Shown piece by piece: positions 35,768 through 45,111 of a DNA stretch of 64,000 nucleotides; within the stretch, counting starts at the first letter, position 1, and each line of letters opens with the position of its first letter. Source of the DNA: CBDEFX01 sp965237635 (GTDB lineage: Bacteria > Chloroflexota > Dehalococcoidia > Lucifugimonadales > CAUZJF01). The DNA lies in contig CBDEFX010000002.1 of NCBI GenBank assembly GCA_965237635.1, forward strand, positions 744,001-808,000, in the 5' to 3' direction. The notes below the pieces were generated by a model. It saw nothing but the letters and a program-made list of their open reading frames with translations, did no database searches and was not told the origin of the DNA. The translations under genes and the position numbers were made by a program.

Positions 35768-35924
35768 CGCCAGGTGCACTCGTCAGGTGAGCACTGGTAC
35801 CTCACTCCTGGAGCTAGCACCTCTTTCAGACTCTCGAGTCCACGAATGTCATGAAAGTAGTACCATAGCGAACCGCGAGTAAGTGTCGCGGGAATAGTTC
35901 TTGGGCGCACAGGAGATAGGACTG

Positions 35925-36680
35925 ATGACCTCAAAGGGGCAGGTAGCTATCGTAACTGGCGGGGGGTCTGGGATCGGCAAGCATTCGGCGCTAGCCTTGC
36001 TGCGAAGCGGCTACTCCGTCGCCATCGCGGGTCGCCGGCCGGAGCCTCTGGAGGAGACTGTGCAGGAGGCAGGAGCCAAGGACCGGACTCTGGCCGTCCC
36101 AACGGATGTCGGCGACCCTAAATCTGTTAAGGCGTTGTTTGCCAAGACTGTGGAAGCGTTCGGCCGGCTCGACGTGCTATTCAACAATGCGGGCCGTCCC
36201 GCGCCGCGGGGGCATCTAGAAGACCTGACCTACGAGCAGTGGCAGGCGGTGGTCGACGCCAACCTGACCGGGCCCTTCCTGTGCACGCAGGAAGCGTTCA
36301 AGATCATGAAAGCGCAGACTCCCATGGGTGGACGGATCATCAACAACGGCTCCATATCGGCTCACGTGCCGCGACCCGACTCGGCCCCGTACACGGCCAC
36401 CAAACATGGGATCACTGGCCTCACCAGGTCGACCTCGCTGGACGGCCGAAAGTACAACATCGCCTGTGGCCAGATCGATATCGGTAATACGGCGACAGAT
36501 TTGGCGGCTCCAATCTCCGCCGGCGCCCCGCAGGCCGATGGCTCTATCATGGCAGAGCCGACCTTCGATGTGGACCGCGTCGCCGAAACGATAGTCCATA
36601 TGGCGGACCTGCCTCTGGACGCCAATGTACAGTTCGTCACGATCATGGCGACCAAGATGCCCTACATAGGCCGAGGGTAG
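35925..36680 (+). CDS. Short-chain dehydrogenase/reductase (SDR)
   Basis: A 251-residue classical SDR. The Rossmann motif is VAIVTGGGSGIGKHSAL (residues 8-24), the structural motif NNAG is in VLFNNAGRPAP, the catalytic Ser is in NNGSISAHV and the Y-x3-K is YTATKHG. AGRR after the second strand suggests NADP(H). The substrate cannot be deduced. I choose ATG 35925, with AGGAG upstream, over the TTG at 35901. It is divergent from the MalT-like gene and convergent with the MFS pump. Confidence 0.92.
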   Translation: MTSKGQVAIVTGGGSGIGKHSALALLRSGYSVAIAGRRPEPLEETVQEAGAKDRTLAVPTDVGDPKSVKALFAKTVEAFGRLDVLFNNAGRPAPRGHLEDLTYEQWQAVVDANLTGPFLCTQEAFKIMKAQTPMGGRIINNGSISAHVPRPDSAPYTATKHGITGLTRSTSLDGRKYNIACGQIDIGNTATDLAAPISAGAPQADGSIMAEPTFDVDRVAETIVHMADLPLDANVQFVTIMATKMPYIGRG

Positions 36681-36768
36681 CTCGGGCCAGCCGGCGTCCT
36701 CGGTCCCTTCTCAAACGCTATTGACACGGAAGGCCGAAGCTTGAGCGCCGACCTCTAGCTGTGGATAT

Positions 36769-38361
36769 CTAGTCGTCCTCGCCGCTGATGGGAACGGGGT
36801 CCAAGGCGGCGCCGGCTGGAGCGGGGTCGGTCGCGACGACCGTGTCGTCGCCAATGTCACGCGCCGGCAGGAATCGGATCGTCAATAGGGCGCCGACGAA
36901 GCCGATGGTGCCCATGATCACGAACACTATGCCGGTGGCGTCGACGAACGAGCTGTTGGCGGCCTGCACGAGACTTCCCGCGCCCGCTTCGCCTAGATCG
37001 GCCGCTACTTGAAACGCACCGCCGACAGAGTTCTTGGCCAGCGAGGCGGCCTCTGCGGGTAGGTCGGCGATCGCCGAGGTCACGTTGGATGAGTAGAGCG
37101 AGTTGAAGATCGACCCGAAGATGCCGACCCCAAGTGCTCCGCCGACCTGACGAGTGGTGTCGTTAAGTGCGGAGCCCACGCCCGCGTGCGACTCGGGCAG
37201 AGCTGCCATCACGGCATCGGTCGCCGGGGCCATAGTGTTGGCGCCTCCGATCCCGAAAAGGAGTAGCAGGCTGCCCACGACCCAGTAGGCGGTCGTGGTA
37301 TCAAGCATCGCCACCGAGCCCACCGAGCCTGCGATAATCAGTAGTCCGCCGGCCACCGTCCATTTGGCTCCAAGGAGCGATACGAGCCTGGCACTGACAG
37401 GCGCGCCGAGCATGAACCCGAATGCCATGGGCACCAGTCTAATGCCTGTGTCTAGCGGCGAATATCCCTGGACGAACTGTAAGTACTGGGTCAGTAAGAA
37501 CATCGTGCCCAGCATGAGCATGAACGCGATGCCTATCGAGCCCGCGCTGGCCGAGAGCCGGCTGTTTGCGAAGTAACGCACGTCCAACATCGGCTCCTTC
37601 GTGCGAAGCTCGTAGAGCACGAACACCACCCCAAGGACGCCGGTCAACGCGAACCCCGCCAGTGTCAGAGGCGCGGCCCATCCTCGTTCGGGCGCTTCGA
37701 TGATGGTGTAGATGAGTGCCGCCAGCCCGAGCATCGATATCGCCGCGCCGGGGATGTCTATGCGGCGTGCCTCGGGGTCGCGGCTCTCGGGTACGAACAC
37801 CCAGCCGCCGACCAGCGCGACGATGACGACGGGGACGTTAATTAGGAAGGCTGTGCCCCACCAGAAGTTCTCGAGAAGCCATCCGCCGACGATCATACCC
37901 AGCGGGATCCCGAGGGCGGCAACGCCCGCCCAGATCCCGATGGCCTTGGCCCTTTCCTCCCGTGGAAACACGTCCACGATTACCGACAGGGTGGACGGCA
38001 TGATCATGGCGCCGCCGATGCCCTGCGCCGCGCGAGCGGCTATCAGCTGGCCGGTGGTCTGCGAGTAGGCGGCGGCCAGGCTCGCCAGTCCGAAGACCAC
38101 TAGGCCGGCCTGGAGCGCGCGCAGCCTGCCGAACCGGTCACCAAGCGAGCCCATCGTCAGGAGCAGCCCGGCGAAAACGAGTATGTACGCGTTTATGATC
38201 CATTGAAGCCCCGAGGCCGACGCGCCTAGCTCTCGTTGAAGTGTTGGAATGGCCACGTTGAGGACCGTGACGTCGAGAGCGATTACGATCAGACTGATCG
38301 ATAGGACCACCAGGGTCAGGTAGCGACGTCTGTGCTTCTTCTCGTCAGGAGGTATCCTCAA
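36769..38361 (-). CDS. DHA2-family MFS efflux transporter
   Basis: A 530-residue, 14-helix drug:proton antiporter of the EmrB/QacA type in the inner membrane. Motifs: LDVTVLNVAIPTLQRELG (motif D1), GSLGDRFGRLRAL (motif A) and the motif C region GVAALGIPLGMIVGGW. A loop before the last helix and an acidic C-terminus (PVPISGEDD) are present. The start is uncertain: the frame opens with TTG 38361 right at the end of an IS256-type element, so the native N-terminus may have been replaced. It is related to the broken pump at 16955-19683. Confidence 0.9.
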   Translation of the reverse strand: MRIPPDEKKHRRRYLTLVVLSISLIVIALDVTVLNVAIPTLQRELGASASGLQWIINAYILVFAGLLLTMGSLGDRFGRLRALQAGLVVFGLASLAAAYSQTTGQLIAARAAQGIGGAMIMPSTLSVIVDVFPREERAKAIGIWAGVAALGIPLGMIVGGWLLENFWWGTAFLINVPVVIVALVGGWVFVPESRDPEARRIDIPGAAISMLGLAALIYTIIEAPERGWAAPLTLAGFALTGVLGVVFVLYELRTKEPMLDVRYFANSRLSASAGSIGIAFMLMLGTMFLLTQYLQFVQGYSPLDTGIRLVPMAFGFMLGAPVSARLVSLLGAKWTVAGGLLIIAGSVGSVAMLDTTTAYWVVGSLLLLFGIGGANTMAPATDAVMAALPESHAGVGSALNDTTRQVGGALGVGIFGSIFNSLYSSNVTSAIADLPAEAASLAKNSVGGAFQVAADLGEAGAGSLVQAANSSFVDATGIVFVIMGTIGFVGALLTIRFLPARDIGDDTVVATDPAPAGAALDPVPISGEDD

Positions 38362-39625
38362 AAAGTGTGTAAACGGTCAGGCGGTGTACCCTCTCTCTGA
38401 ACAACACGGGCTCAAGGCCCAAGAGAGGAGATACACCGCCTATGGGAAAGAGAAGCACTAGGAGCAGGTCGGAGTCAAGGCCGGAGTGGGAGCAGTTGGA
38501 GGATTGGGTGCGAGGCCATGCCCAGCGGCTGATCCAGGAGTTGCTGGAGGAAGAGGTGACGGAGTTTCTAGGAAGGGCGAAGTCGGCCCGCAGGTCTGAG
38601 TCGGACAACGAGAGAGGCTATAGGAACGGATACGGCAAACCCCGAAGGCTTACGCTGAGTTCGGGAACGGTACAGCTGAGGAGGCCGCGAGTCCGCAACA
38701 CCGAAGAGGAGTTCGAGAGCCGGCTGCTGCCGCTGTTCGTCAACAGGACCAGGAAGGTTGCTGAGTTGACCCCCCAGTTGTACCTACATGGCCTTTCCGA
38801 AGGTGACTTCGACCTGGCGGTGCGGGGACTGCTGGGAGAAGAGGCACCGATATCGGCGAGCACGGTAGCCCGGTTGAAGGATAAGTGGAACGATGAGCTT
38901 GCCCAATGGCGCGCTAGGCCCCTGGATGACCTGGAAGTGGTGTACATGTGGGTGGATGGAGTCTACGTCAAGGCCGGTCTTGAGCGGGAGAAGGCGGCGA
39001 TCCTGGTGGTGATGGCGGCCCTGAGCGACGGAAAGAAGGTGGTGGTGAGCGCGATTCCCGGATACAGGGAGTCCATAGAGAGCTGGTCCGATGTGCTCAG
39101 GGACATGAGGCGCCGCGGGCTGGAGTGCCCAAGACTGGTAATTGGAGACGGACATCTGGGCATCTGGGGAGCTCTGCGCAACGTCTATCCTCAGGCGGCC
39201 GAGCAACGCTGCTGGAACCACAAGATCCTAAACGTGCTCGCCAAGCTTCCAAAGCGACAACAGGACCAGGCCAAGCTCATGCTGCGTACTATCCCCTACG
39301 CGCCGACTCGGACAGAGGCTGAGCGGCTCAGGACGGTGTTCACCAGGTGGTGCGGCGACCATTCCTACGAGGCGGCCTCAGAGGCCTTGGAGCGGGACTG
39401 GGACCGCATGGTCACCTTCTATGACTTCCCAAAGGAGCACTGGGGGCACCTTCGCACGACGAACCCGGTAGAATCACCCTTCGCGGCCCTCAGGCTTCGG
39501 ACCGATGCCGCCAAGCGCTACAAGAGGGTCGATCGGGCGATAGCGGTGATCTGGAAGATGTTGATGGTCGCCGAACAGCGCTTCAGGCGTCTGAAGGCCC
39601 CTGAGTTGATCGAAGACGTCGGACT
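38362..39625 (+). mobile_element. IS256-family element (copy B), 3' end missing
   Basis: The left end lies near 38357-38375 (TCAAAAAGTGTGTAAACGGT). The transposase runs to 39622 and then meets the C-terminal codons of a serine recombinase on the other strand. The right end of the IS is absent, so the integrative element either inserted here or joined by deletion. Confidence 0.8.
38442..39622 (+). pseudogene. IS256-family transposase, C-terminus missing
   Basis: A mutator-type transposase unlike the copy at 771 but with the same layout: NERGYRNGYGKPRR, Asp in MWVDGVYVKAG, Asp in VIGDGHLGIWGAL, CWNHKILNVLAKLP and Glu in NPVESPFAALRLRT. Family sequence ends at RRLKAPELIEDV; the last 20 or so residues are replaced by antisense recombinase sequence. 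Confidence 0.85.
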
Positions 39626-41197
39626 CCGTTCTGCAATCGACACAACATCCTCAGTCGGGATGGCCAGGGTCAGGTTGACTTTGTTGTGTCGGTCGATGGT
39701 CGCCCCGTCCAGAAGGAGCTCAAGCACCTCTCTGCGTCCCTCGTCCGACAGGCTATCCAGCCTGTCTCCGGCCCGCCGAGTCCATTCGACGATGTGCTCG
39801 ACCAACGCCCGCTTCTCCAGCTGCGCCGATTCCCGGGCGCGGTGGTCGTCCAGCACCTTCCGCAGAGTCTCCAACCGCTCGGTGATGAACTTGCGCTGGT
39901 GGTCAAGCTGCTTCTCGGTGATCTTTCCCGACACGAAGAGCCTGATGGCCCGGTCCTCCTCCATCTGGACCTTTTGCAGGTCCCGCTCCGCTTTGGCTGT
40001 CTCGTCGGCCAATCCGCCGCCGTCCGCCTGGCAGTCCATGGCCTCGATGCTGGCGACGATCAGGCCAGGGTTCTCCAGCAACCTCTTGACCTCGCCCCAG
40101 ACCACTTTTTCAAGCTGTTCCGCCCTGATATGCGAGTGCTCCCGGCATTTCACGCCCTCGTTCAGCATCCCGTAGCAGTTGTAGTAGCGTCGGGGAGTGT
40201 CCAGATCGTAGATATAGTCCTTGCCTTTTCGCCTGGAGGTCTGGCGTCTGTTGGCCCGGCAGCCCATGAGATACCCGCACTCGGCGCACCTGACCAGATG
40301 CTGCAAGAGATAGAAGAGCTTGGTGTTGCGGCCCGAACGGGTCAGCCGCTGTTTCTTGGCCTCCTGCGCCTGCTCCCATATCTCATCGTCCACCACCGGC
40401 GGGAAGGGAACCCCGACCCACTCGTCCTCGGGCCGGTCGTATCTCCTCGTCCCGTGCTCGGTGGCGACGTGTCGGCGCTTGCCAAACCACCAGGTGCCCC
40501 TGTAAGCCTCGTGCCTCAAGATGCGAGTGACGGTGCCGTCGTACCACTTTCCGACGGCCCTGGGCGTGGGTACGCCCTCGGCGGTCAGCAGCTTGGCGAT
40601 GACCCGAGCCCCCATCCCCTTACGGACGTACATGCGGAAGACGCGGCGGATGACCTCGGCCTCGGTTTCCTCAACCACCGGCCTGCGGCCCTCTCCGAGT
40701 CTGTACCCGTAGGGGACGTTGTTGACGGGGATGCGGCCCTGCTTGGCCGCGCCGCGCTTGCCTATCGAGGCCCTCTCCCTGAAGTTGTCCAGCTCGATCT
40801 TGCCGATGGCCGCCATCAGGCCGAAGGTCTTCATGTCGATGGCGTCCAAGACGGCTTCGAGATCAATCTGGTACGCCTCGATGACCTCCATGAGGGCGGC
40901 TGCGGGGTACATGCCCCGGCTGAGGCGGTCTGATTTCCAGCAGACTATGGTGTCGAAGCGTCCCCGTTTGGCGTCGGCCAGCATCCTCTGGAACTCGGGG
41001 CGATTCTTCGACCATCCCCTGCCCACCTCCTGGTAGCGGGCCGTGATGGTCAGCCCCCGGCGCTCGCAGTGCGCCTCCATGTCGGAAATCTGCTCCGATA
41101 TGGAGGTCTTCTCCTCCGTGTCCTGGCTCTTGTCCGAGACGCGGGCGTAGATGGCCGCCCGTTTCGTTCCCGTCTTCCTATCGGTTCTCATCGCCAT
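39623..41197 (-). CDS. Large serine recombinase (site-specific integrase)
   Basis: A 520-residue-class large serine integrase. The resolvase domain begins AAIYARVSDKSQDTEEKTSI with the nucleophile Ser after YARV, followed by VCWKSDRLSRGMY. The recombinase domain contains NVPYGYRLGEG and VPTPRAVGKWYDGTVTRIL. A zinc ribbon (LVRCAECGYLMGC, then YYNCYGMLNEGVKC) and a coiled-coil (about residues 370-450) follow. Start ATG 41197 has GAGGAGG 5 nt upstream. The frame continues to 39518, but after VVSIAE it is antisense to the IS256 transposase, so the last native residues are uncertain. It is the probable integrase of the element that extends to about 51.6 kb. Confidence 0.9.
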
Positions 41198-41223
41198 GAT
41201 TTCCTCCTCTCGAATCCCTTGAA

Positions 41224-41260
41224 AATAAAAAAAGACCCGCCTCCTGTCGGGAGCGGGTCT
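41224..41260 (-). terminator. Terminator between nuclease gene and recombinase gene
   Basis: AGACCCGC (41233-41240) pairs with GCGGGTCT (41253-41260), followed on the minus strand by a T7 run and ATTTTC. It lies 27 bp before the recombinase start. Confidence 0.85.
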
Positions 41261-41380
41261 GCGAGTAGTACAATTACTTCGCATCACCTGCTCCAACAGG
41301 TGACGCCATGACCCGGGATGTTGATAGCATCGCCGGGCCAACTTTCTACCCGCCATTTTACCGCGCTGAACAGGGTGGCG

Positions 41381-42562
41381 TCAAAGAGCGTCTGCGCGCT
41401 GCTCCATCGCCTGCCTCGCCCGGTCAAGCTCCGCCGCCAGGACCGTTTCGTCGGGCAGGGCGATCCGGTACTCCGCAGCCATCACGTTGTTCGACAGCCC
41501 CTCAAGGGCGTACCGGGCGAGGGCCTCGTCCTTCTCGGAGCAGAGGATCAGGCCGACGGGCGGGTTCTTGCCCTCTCGCGCCCAGTGCTCCCGCGCATAG
41601 TTCAGGTAGAAGTGCATCTGCCCGGCGTCGGCATGGGTGAACGCCCCGATCTTCAGGTCGATGACCACGAGGCATCTCAGGCTCCGGTGGTAGAACAGCA
41701 GGTCCACCCGGTACCACCGGCCGCCGACGCGCAGACGCCTCTGCCTGCCCATGAAGCAGAAGTCGTCGCCAAGCTCCAAGAGGAAGGTCTCCAAGTGTCG
41801 GACGAGGGCCTCTTCGAGGTCGCTCTCTGAGTACTCGTCCCTGAGATCGAGGGACTCCAGGACGAAGGGGTCCTTGATCTGTTCGCCGGGAAGCGCGATG
41901 TCGTCGGGACGCTCCCTCCGTTCGCTCCTCAGCATGGCGGCCCTGTTCTTCGACAGGGCCGTGCGCTCGTAGAACTGGGAGCCTATCTGCCGGTCGAGCT
42001 GGCGGACCGACCATCCGCCTCTCAGCGCCTCTGTCTCGTAGAACTCGCGGGCGCTCTCGTTCCTGACCGACAGCAGCCGCACGTAGGCGGACCAGGGCAG
42101 CGGGAAGGCCGCGAGAAGGTCGTCGAAGCCCACCTCGACGGATGGGGGATTGAATTCTCCAGACGCCGTCTGGAGAATCTGCTGTCGTGGGGGTAGAGCC
42201 AATTTTCCAGACAGTGTCCGGAGAATCCGGTCGGGCTGATATGAGAGGTAGAACAGGCGCATGTTGTAGATGTTCTGAAGGGAGAAACCGCGTCCGAACC
42301 GCGCGGTCAGGTCCTCGGCCAGCCTCTCGACCAGCGCGGCCCCGTACTCGGCCCGCTCCTCTCGCGACTGTTCGAACTCGACGATGCGGCGTCCGGTGAG
42401 CCAGTAGGCGGCGGTCATGGCGGCGTTCACCGAGCGGGCGGCCGAGTCCCTGGCCGCGTCGATGATCTTCGACACGTCTCCGAAGACAGCTCGGTACGGA
42501 GCGTCCAGCCCGCCGGTCGTCGCTGTCTTCCTCACGGCTCGCTGCTCCGGTTTCTCCGGCAT
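41381..42562 (-). CDS. YhcG/DUF1016-type PD-(D/E)XK nuclease-like protein
   Basis: A 393-residue protein with the DUF1016 N-terminal domain (AAYWLTGRRIVEFEQ, GFSLQNIYNMRLFY, FPLPWSAYVRLLSV) and the C-terminal nuclease-like fold: ELGDDFCFMGRQRRL, YRVDLLFYHRSLRCLVVIDL and KIGAFTHADAGQM. The D...D-L-K pattern fits the active site. Members occur in defence islands and mobile elements and are thought to cut DNA, for example with restriction systems; the role here is inferred. A duplicated linker (RILRTLSGKL and QILQTASGEF) is encoded by palindromic DNA at 42154-42178 and 42202-42226. I start at ATG 42562, after the upstream gene's stop. Confidence 0.85.
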   Translation of the reverse strand: MPEKPEQRAVRKTATTGGLDAPYRAVFGDVSKIIDAARDSAARSVNAAMTAAYWLTGRRIVEFEQSREERAEYGAALVERLAEDLTARFGRGFSLQNIYNMRLFYLSYQPDRILRTLSGKLALPPRQQILQTASGEFNPPSVEVGFDDLLAAFPLPWSAYVRLLSVRNESAREFYETEALRGGWSVRQLDRQIGSQFYERTALSKNRAAMLRSERRERPDDIALPGEQIKDPFVLESLDLRDEYSESDLEEALVRHLETFLLELGDDFCFMGRQRRLRVGGRWYRVDLLFYHRSLRCLVVIDLKIGAFTHADAGQMHFYLNYAREHWAREGKNPPVGLILCSEKDEALARYALEGLSNNVMAAEYRIALPDETVLAAELDRARQAMEQRADAL

Positions 42563-43167
42563 ATCGCCCACCTGTTGACGGCCCTGCTCAGACTCCACAG
42601 TGTCCCTCGCACTCGTTGCCGAACCCGTCCCGTTGCCCATCGGCTCCCAACTCCGCCTCGTCGTGCGCGACCGCCTGGGCCAGGGGCATTCGTAGCGAGT
42701 GCAGGTACGGCGTCTTGTCCAGGGCCAGCCCGTCCCGCAGTCTGGCGTCGATCTCCACCGCCTCGGCGAACAGCTCCGGCCACCGTCGCTTCGTCTCGAC
42801 CCAACGCTTGCGGGACTGGAAGGGACATGCGACGCAGGCCGAGCGTTCCAGGGGCCTGTCGTAGCGGGCGGCCCACTAGTCGGCGCAGTCCTTGCGGGAC
42901 ATGCCCGCCTCGATGAGCGGGTAGCGGTTGGTTATCCAGCTGTTGCGGGAGGTCCTCATGCGGATGGCCTCGTCGGTGGAGATGCCGAGCCAAAGCTCGA
43001 CGGTGGTTCCGTTGGGGACTCGCTGCCTGGGCTTGAGTCCCAGCAGCTCGCGTATTCTGCGGCGTATGGGCCTGATCTTGTAGTTGTCGGTGCACTGGCG
43101 CCTGCCGATGCCGTCTCCCTCTCCGGCGTGTCCCTTCAGGTAGACGGGTATGATGCTCCTATACATG

Positions 43168-44244
43168 TCAAGCCGCCCGTCGGACTATCTCCACAGAGTT
43201 TTGCAGGACCGAGAAGACTTCGCGAGCGACATAGCGTTTGAGGCAGCGGATCACTTCACTCTTGCTCATCCCCTCCATGGTGCGGCGTCGCATGTATGCT
43301 CTAGTCCGGTGATCATGGCGAAGCCTGACGAGAACGATGCGATAGAGAGCCGCATTGGCCTGACGGTCACCACCGCGATTGAGCCGGTGGCGGTTGGTCT
43401 TGCCGGAGGAGGCGGGTATGGGGTTTACCCCGCACAATGAGGCGAAGGCAGCCTCTGAGTGGAGACGTTCAGGGTTACTCCCGGCAGCGATCAGGAGGTT
43501 GGCCGCCGAGTCGGGTCCTATGCCGAAGACACTGACCAGGGCTGGCGCTACCTTCCGGATGAGTCGATCGAGCTCGGCCTCCAGGTCGTGGACCTCCTTA
43601 CCGAGTTGGAGGTAGCGACAGGCGAGAGAGCGAAGCGTGTACCTGGCTGCCGCGTTGGGACCGTCTAGGTGACCGGGACGGAAGCTCTTGCAGCGCGCCA
43701 TGAGGGCACCGGCGGCGAGACCATCAAGGGTTTCGCGAAGCTCGGGCGGTGCCGTGACGATCAGCGCCTTCATCTGGTTGAAGGCTTGAGTACGAGCCTT
43801 GACAGCCGAGTCCTTGGTACTCTTGAGCATGCGGATCATCTCGACTTCGCCCTCGCCTGACTTGGGAGTGGCGTCGGCCACTCCACTAAGCACCGCACGC
43901 GCCGCCATCTCAGCATCGGTGGGGTCGCTCTTGCCCTTTCGATGGCGGGTCGACCGGTCAGGACGATTGACCTCGACGACGGCGTAGCCTCGACCGATCA
44001 GGAAGCGGGCGACTCCGGCCCCATAGGAACCCGTGCCCTCAATCCCGAAAGCTCGAATCTCTCCCAGTCCCCGTGACCATCGCTCGAGCTCCCCATACCC
44101 GAACATGGTTGCCGGCATGTGCCGCTCGCCGAGGCGGACGCCCTGCCGGTCAATGGCTACTGCAACATGCCTGTCTTGGTGGGTGTCGACTCCGATGATG
44201 ACCTGAACGGCACGACTACCTTCGTGACCTACGACTCCTGTCAT
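43168..44244 (-). CDS. IS110-family DEDD recombinase
   Basis: A 358-residue protein. The RuvC-like domain has Asp in IIGVDTHQDRHVAVA, Glu in FGIEGTGSYG and Asp pair in KGKSDPTDAEMAARA. The C-terminal Tnp domain has VSVFGIGPDSAANLLIAAG and the catalytic Ser region LCGVNPIPASSGKTNR. Start ATG 44244 follows GGAGG at 5 nt; frames extending further upstream belong to the disrupted host gene. It is intact, so the element may be active. Confidence 0.92.
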   Translation of the reverse strand: MTGVVGHEGSRAVQVIIGVDTHQDRHVAVAIDRQGVRLGERHMPATMFGYGELERWSRGLGEIRAFGIEGTGSYGAGVARFLIGRGYAVVEVNRPDRSTRHRKGKSDPTDAEMAARAVLSGVADATPKSGEGEVEMIRMLKSTKDSAVKARTQAFNQMKALIVTAPPELRETLDGLAAGALMARCKSFRPGHLDGPNAAARYTLRSLACRYLQLGKEVHDLEAELDRLIRKVAPALVSVFGIGPDSAANLLIAAGSNPERLHSEAAFASLCGVNPIPASSGKTNRHRLNRGGDRQANAALYRIVLVRLRHDHRTRAYMRRRTMEGMSKSEVIRCLKRYVAREVFSVLQNSVEIVRRAA

Positions 44245-44455
44245 TTCCACCTCCTGCTGGAAGATGGCCGCCGGCCGGGTGAGCGGACAAGACTGCGATG
44301 GGGCGTGAGGCCAAGCTCCTATAAGGTCACAGCTCGACGAGGCCGTCGGCACCGCATGGGAGGGCCACCCAGATCGAGTCGACAGATCATACCGAAGGCA
44401 TCTCAGCCATCCACGTAGAGGGTCAGACCCGAGCCGGGATAGCCCGGATACATCA
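44245..44455 (-). ncRNA. Probable IS110 bridge RNA locus
   Basis: The non-coding left end of the IS110 element, upstream of the recombinase gene. In characterised IS110 elements this region encodes the RNA that pairs with donor and target DNA. I see GC-rich complementary segments (for example GCCGCCGGCCGGG at about 44264-44280) but cannot fold it reliably or assign the two guide loops. Inferred by position. Confidence 0.5.
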
Positions 44456-44732
44456 TCGCAGTCCACGTAGTTTCGGGAGCCTGAGTGGTTGGTGAGGGCC
44501 TTCACGTCCTCGCGGAGGCTGCGCCCGTTGTCCACGACGTACGTGGGGAAGGTGAGATGGCTGGACAGCCATTCCAGGTGCTCGTAGACGCTGGGAGGCT
44601 CCCAGCGGGTGTCGGCGAAGATGGCGCAGTCCGGGATGCGGTCGAAGCCGCCCGCGCTCGCCATGAGGGCCATGACGGAGGACTGGACGCCCCCGCCCAG
44701 GCTGAGGACGGTGAGGGTTGGGGAGAAGGCCA

Positions 44733-44948
44733 TCAGCGCTCCTCCTCTCTGCCGTCCGGCTGCGGGTCCGTCTCTGGGCGAGGAGGGTCGTCCTGGGCCA
44801 GCTCGACCAGGATGGTGAAGAGGCGGCGCAGCCGCGCCTGGGCATCGGGAGCGGGCTTGACGTCGATGCCGACGACCCTCAGCTCCGGCTCGTCCCTGGC
44901 TGTCCTCCGCCGTCTATTCGGTTGGTTCTTTCCGGTGGCGTCTTCCAT
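44733..44948 (-). CDS. Small charged protein upstream of PAPS-reductase-like gene
   Basis: A 71-residue charged protein, family not recognised (MEDATGKNQPNRRRRTARDE at the start). Its TGA overlaps the ATG of the PAPS-reductase-like gene, so the two were translated as a pair. Confidence 0.5.
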   Translation of the reverse strand: MEDATGKNQPNRRRRTARDEPELRVVGIDVKPAPDAQARLRRLFTILVELAQDDPPRPETDPQPDGREEER

Positions 44949-45062
44949 GTTGCGTGGTCGCAGCGGCGTCTCTGTGGGCCGCCGGCCTCTCGTTGCAGGT
45001 TGTGCGGCCGGGCCGCCGGCGCCGACGGAAGGGCCGAGCGCCTGCGGCCTCCATGCCGGTTC

Positions 45063-45106
45063 AGGCCCCGCCGTGCCGCCGATGCGCCGTGCGCCCGGCG
45101 GGGCCT
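45063..45106. terminator. GC-rich hairpin
   Basis: AGGCCCCGCC (45063-45072) pairs with GGCGGGGCCT (45097-45106), just after the stop of the HTH gene at 45112 on the minus strand. Confidence 0.6.
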
Positions 45107-45111
45107 TTGGT

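Larger units (their letters stand above)
43165..44455 (-). mobile_element. IS110-family element
   Basis: DEDD transposase gene with about 210 bp of non-coding DNA upstream and almost none downstream, and no target duplication, as expected for this family. Ends are placed by where the PAPS-reductase-like frame stops and resumes (about 44455 and 43165), accurate to about 10 bp. This layout is the IS110 group proper rather than IS1111. Confidence 0.75.
42588..44733 (-). pseudogene. PAPS-reductase-like ATP-pyrophosphatase, split by IS110 and with amber stop
   Basis: An N-type ATP pyrophosphatase of the phage/element PAPS-reductase family. The N-terminus (44733 to about 44455) has the PP-loop LSLGGGVQSSVMALMASAGG and IFADTRWEPPSVYEHLEW. 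After SRNYVDCDD comes an IS110 element. The frame resumes near 43160 with IPVYLKGHAGEGDG, RRQCTDNYKIRPIRR and YPLIEAGMSRKDC, then meets TAG at 42876. Past the stop it continues convincingly: SACVACPFQSRKRWVETKRR to GNECEGHCGV, ending at 42588. TAG probably replaced TGG. Such proteins may modify DNA or act in element defence; the true substrate is unknown. Confidence 0.85.

Noticed and set aside
39686..40933. 415-residue frame on the plus strand
   Set aside because: Antisense to the serine recombinase, whose catalytic and zinc motifs are clear.
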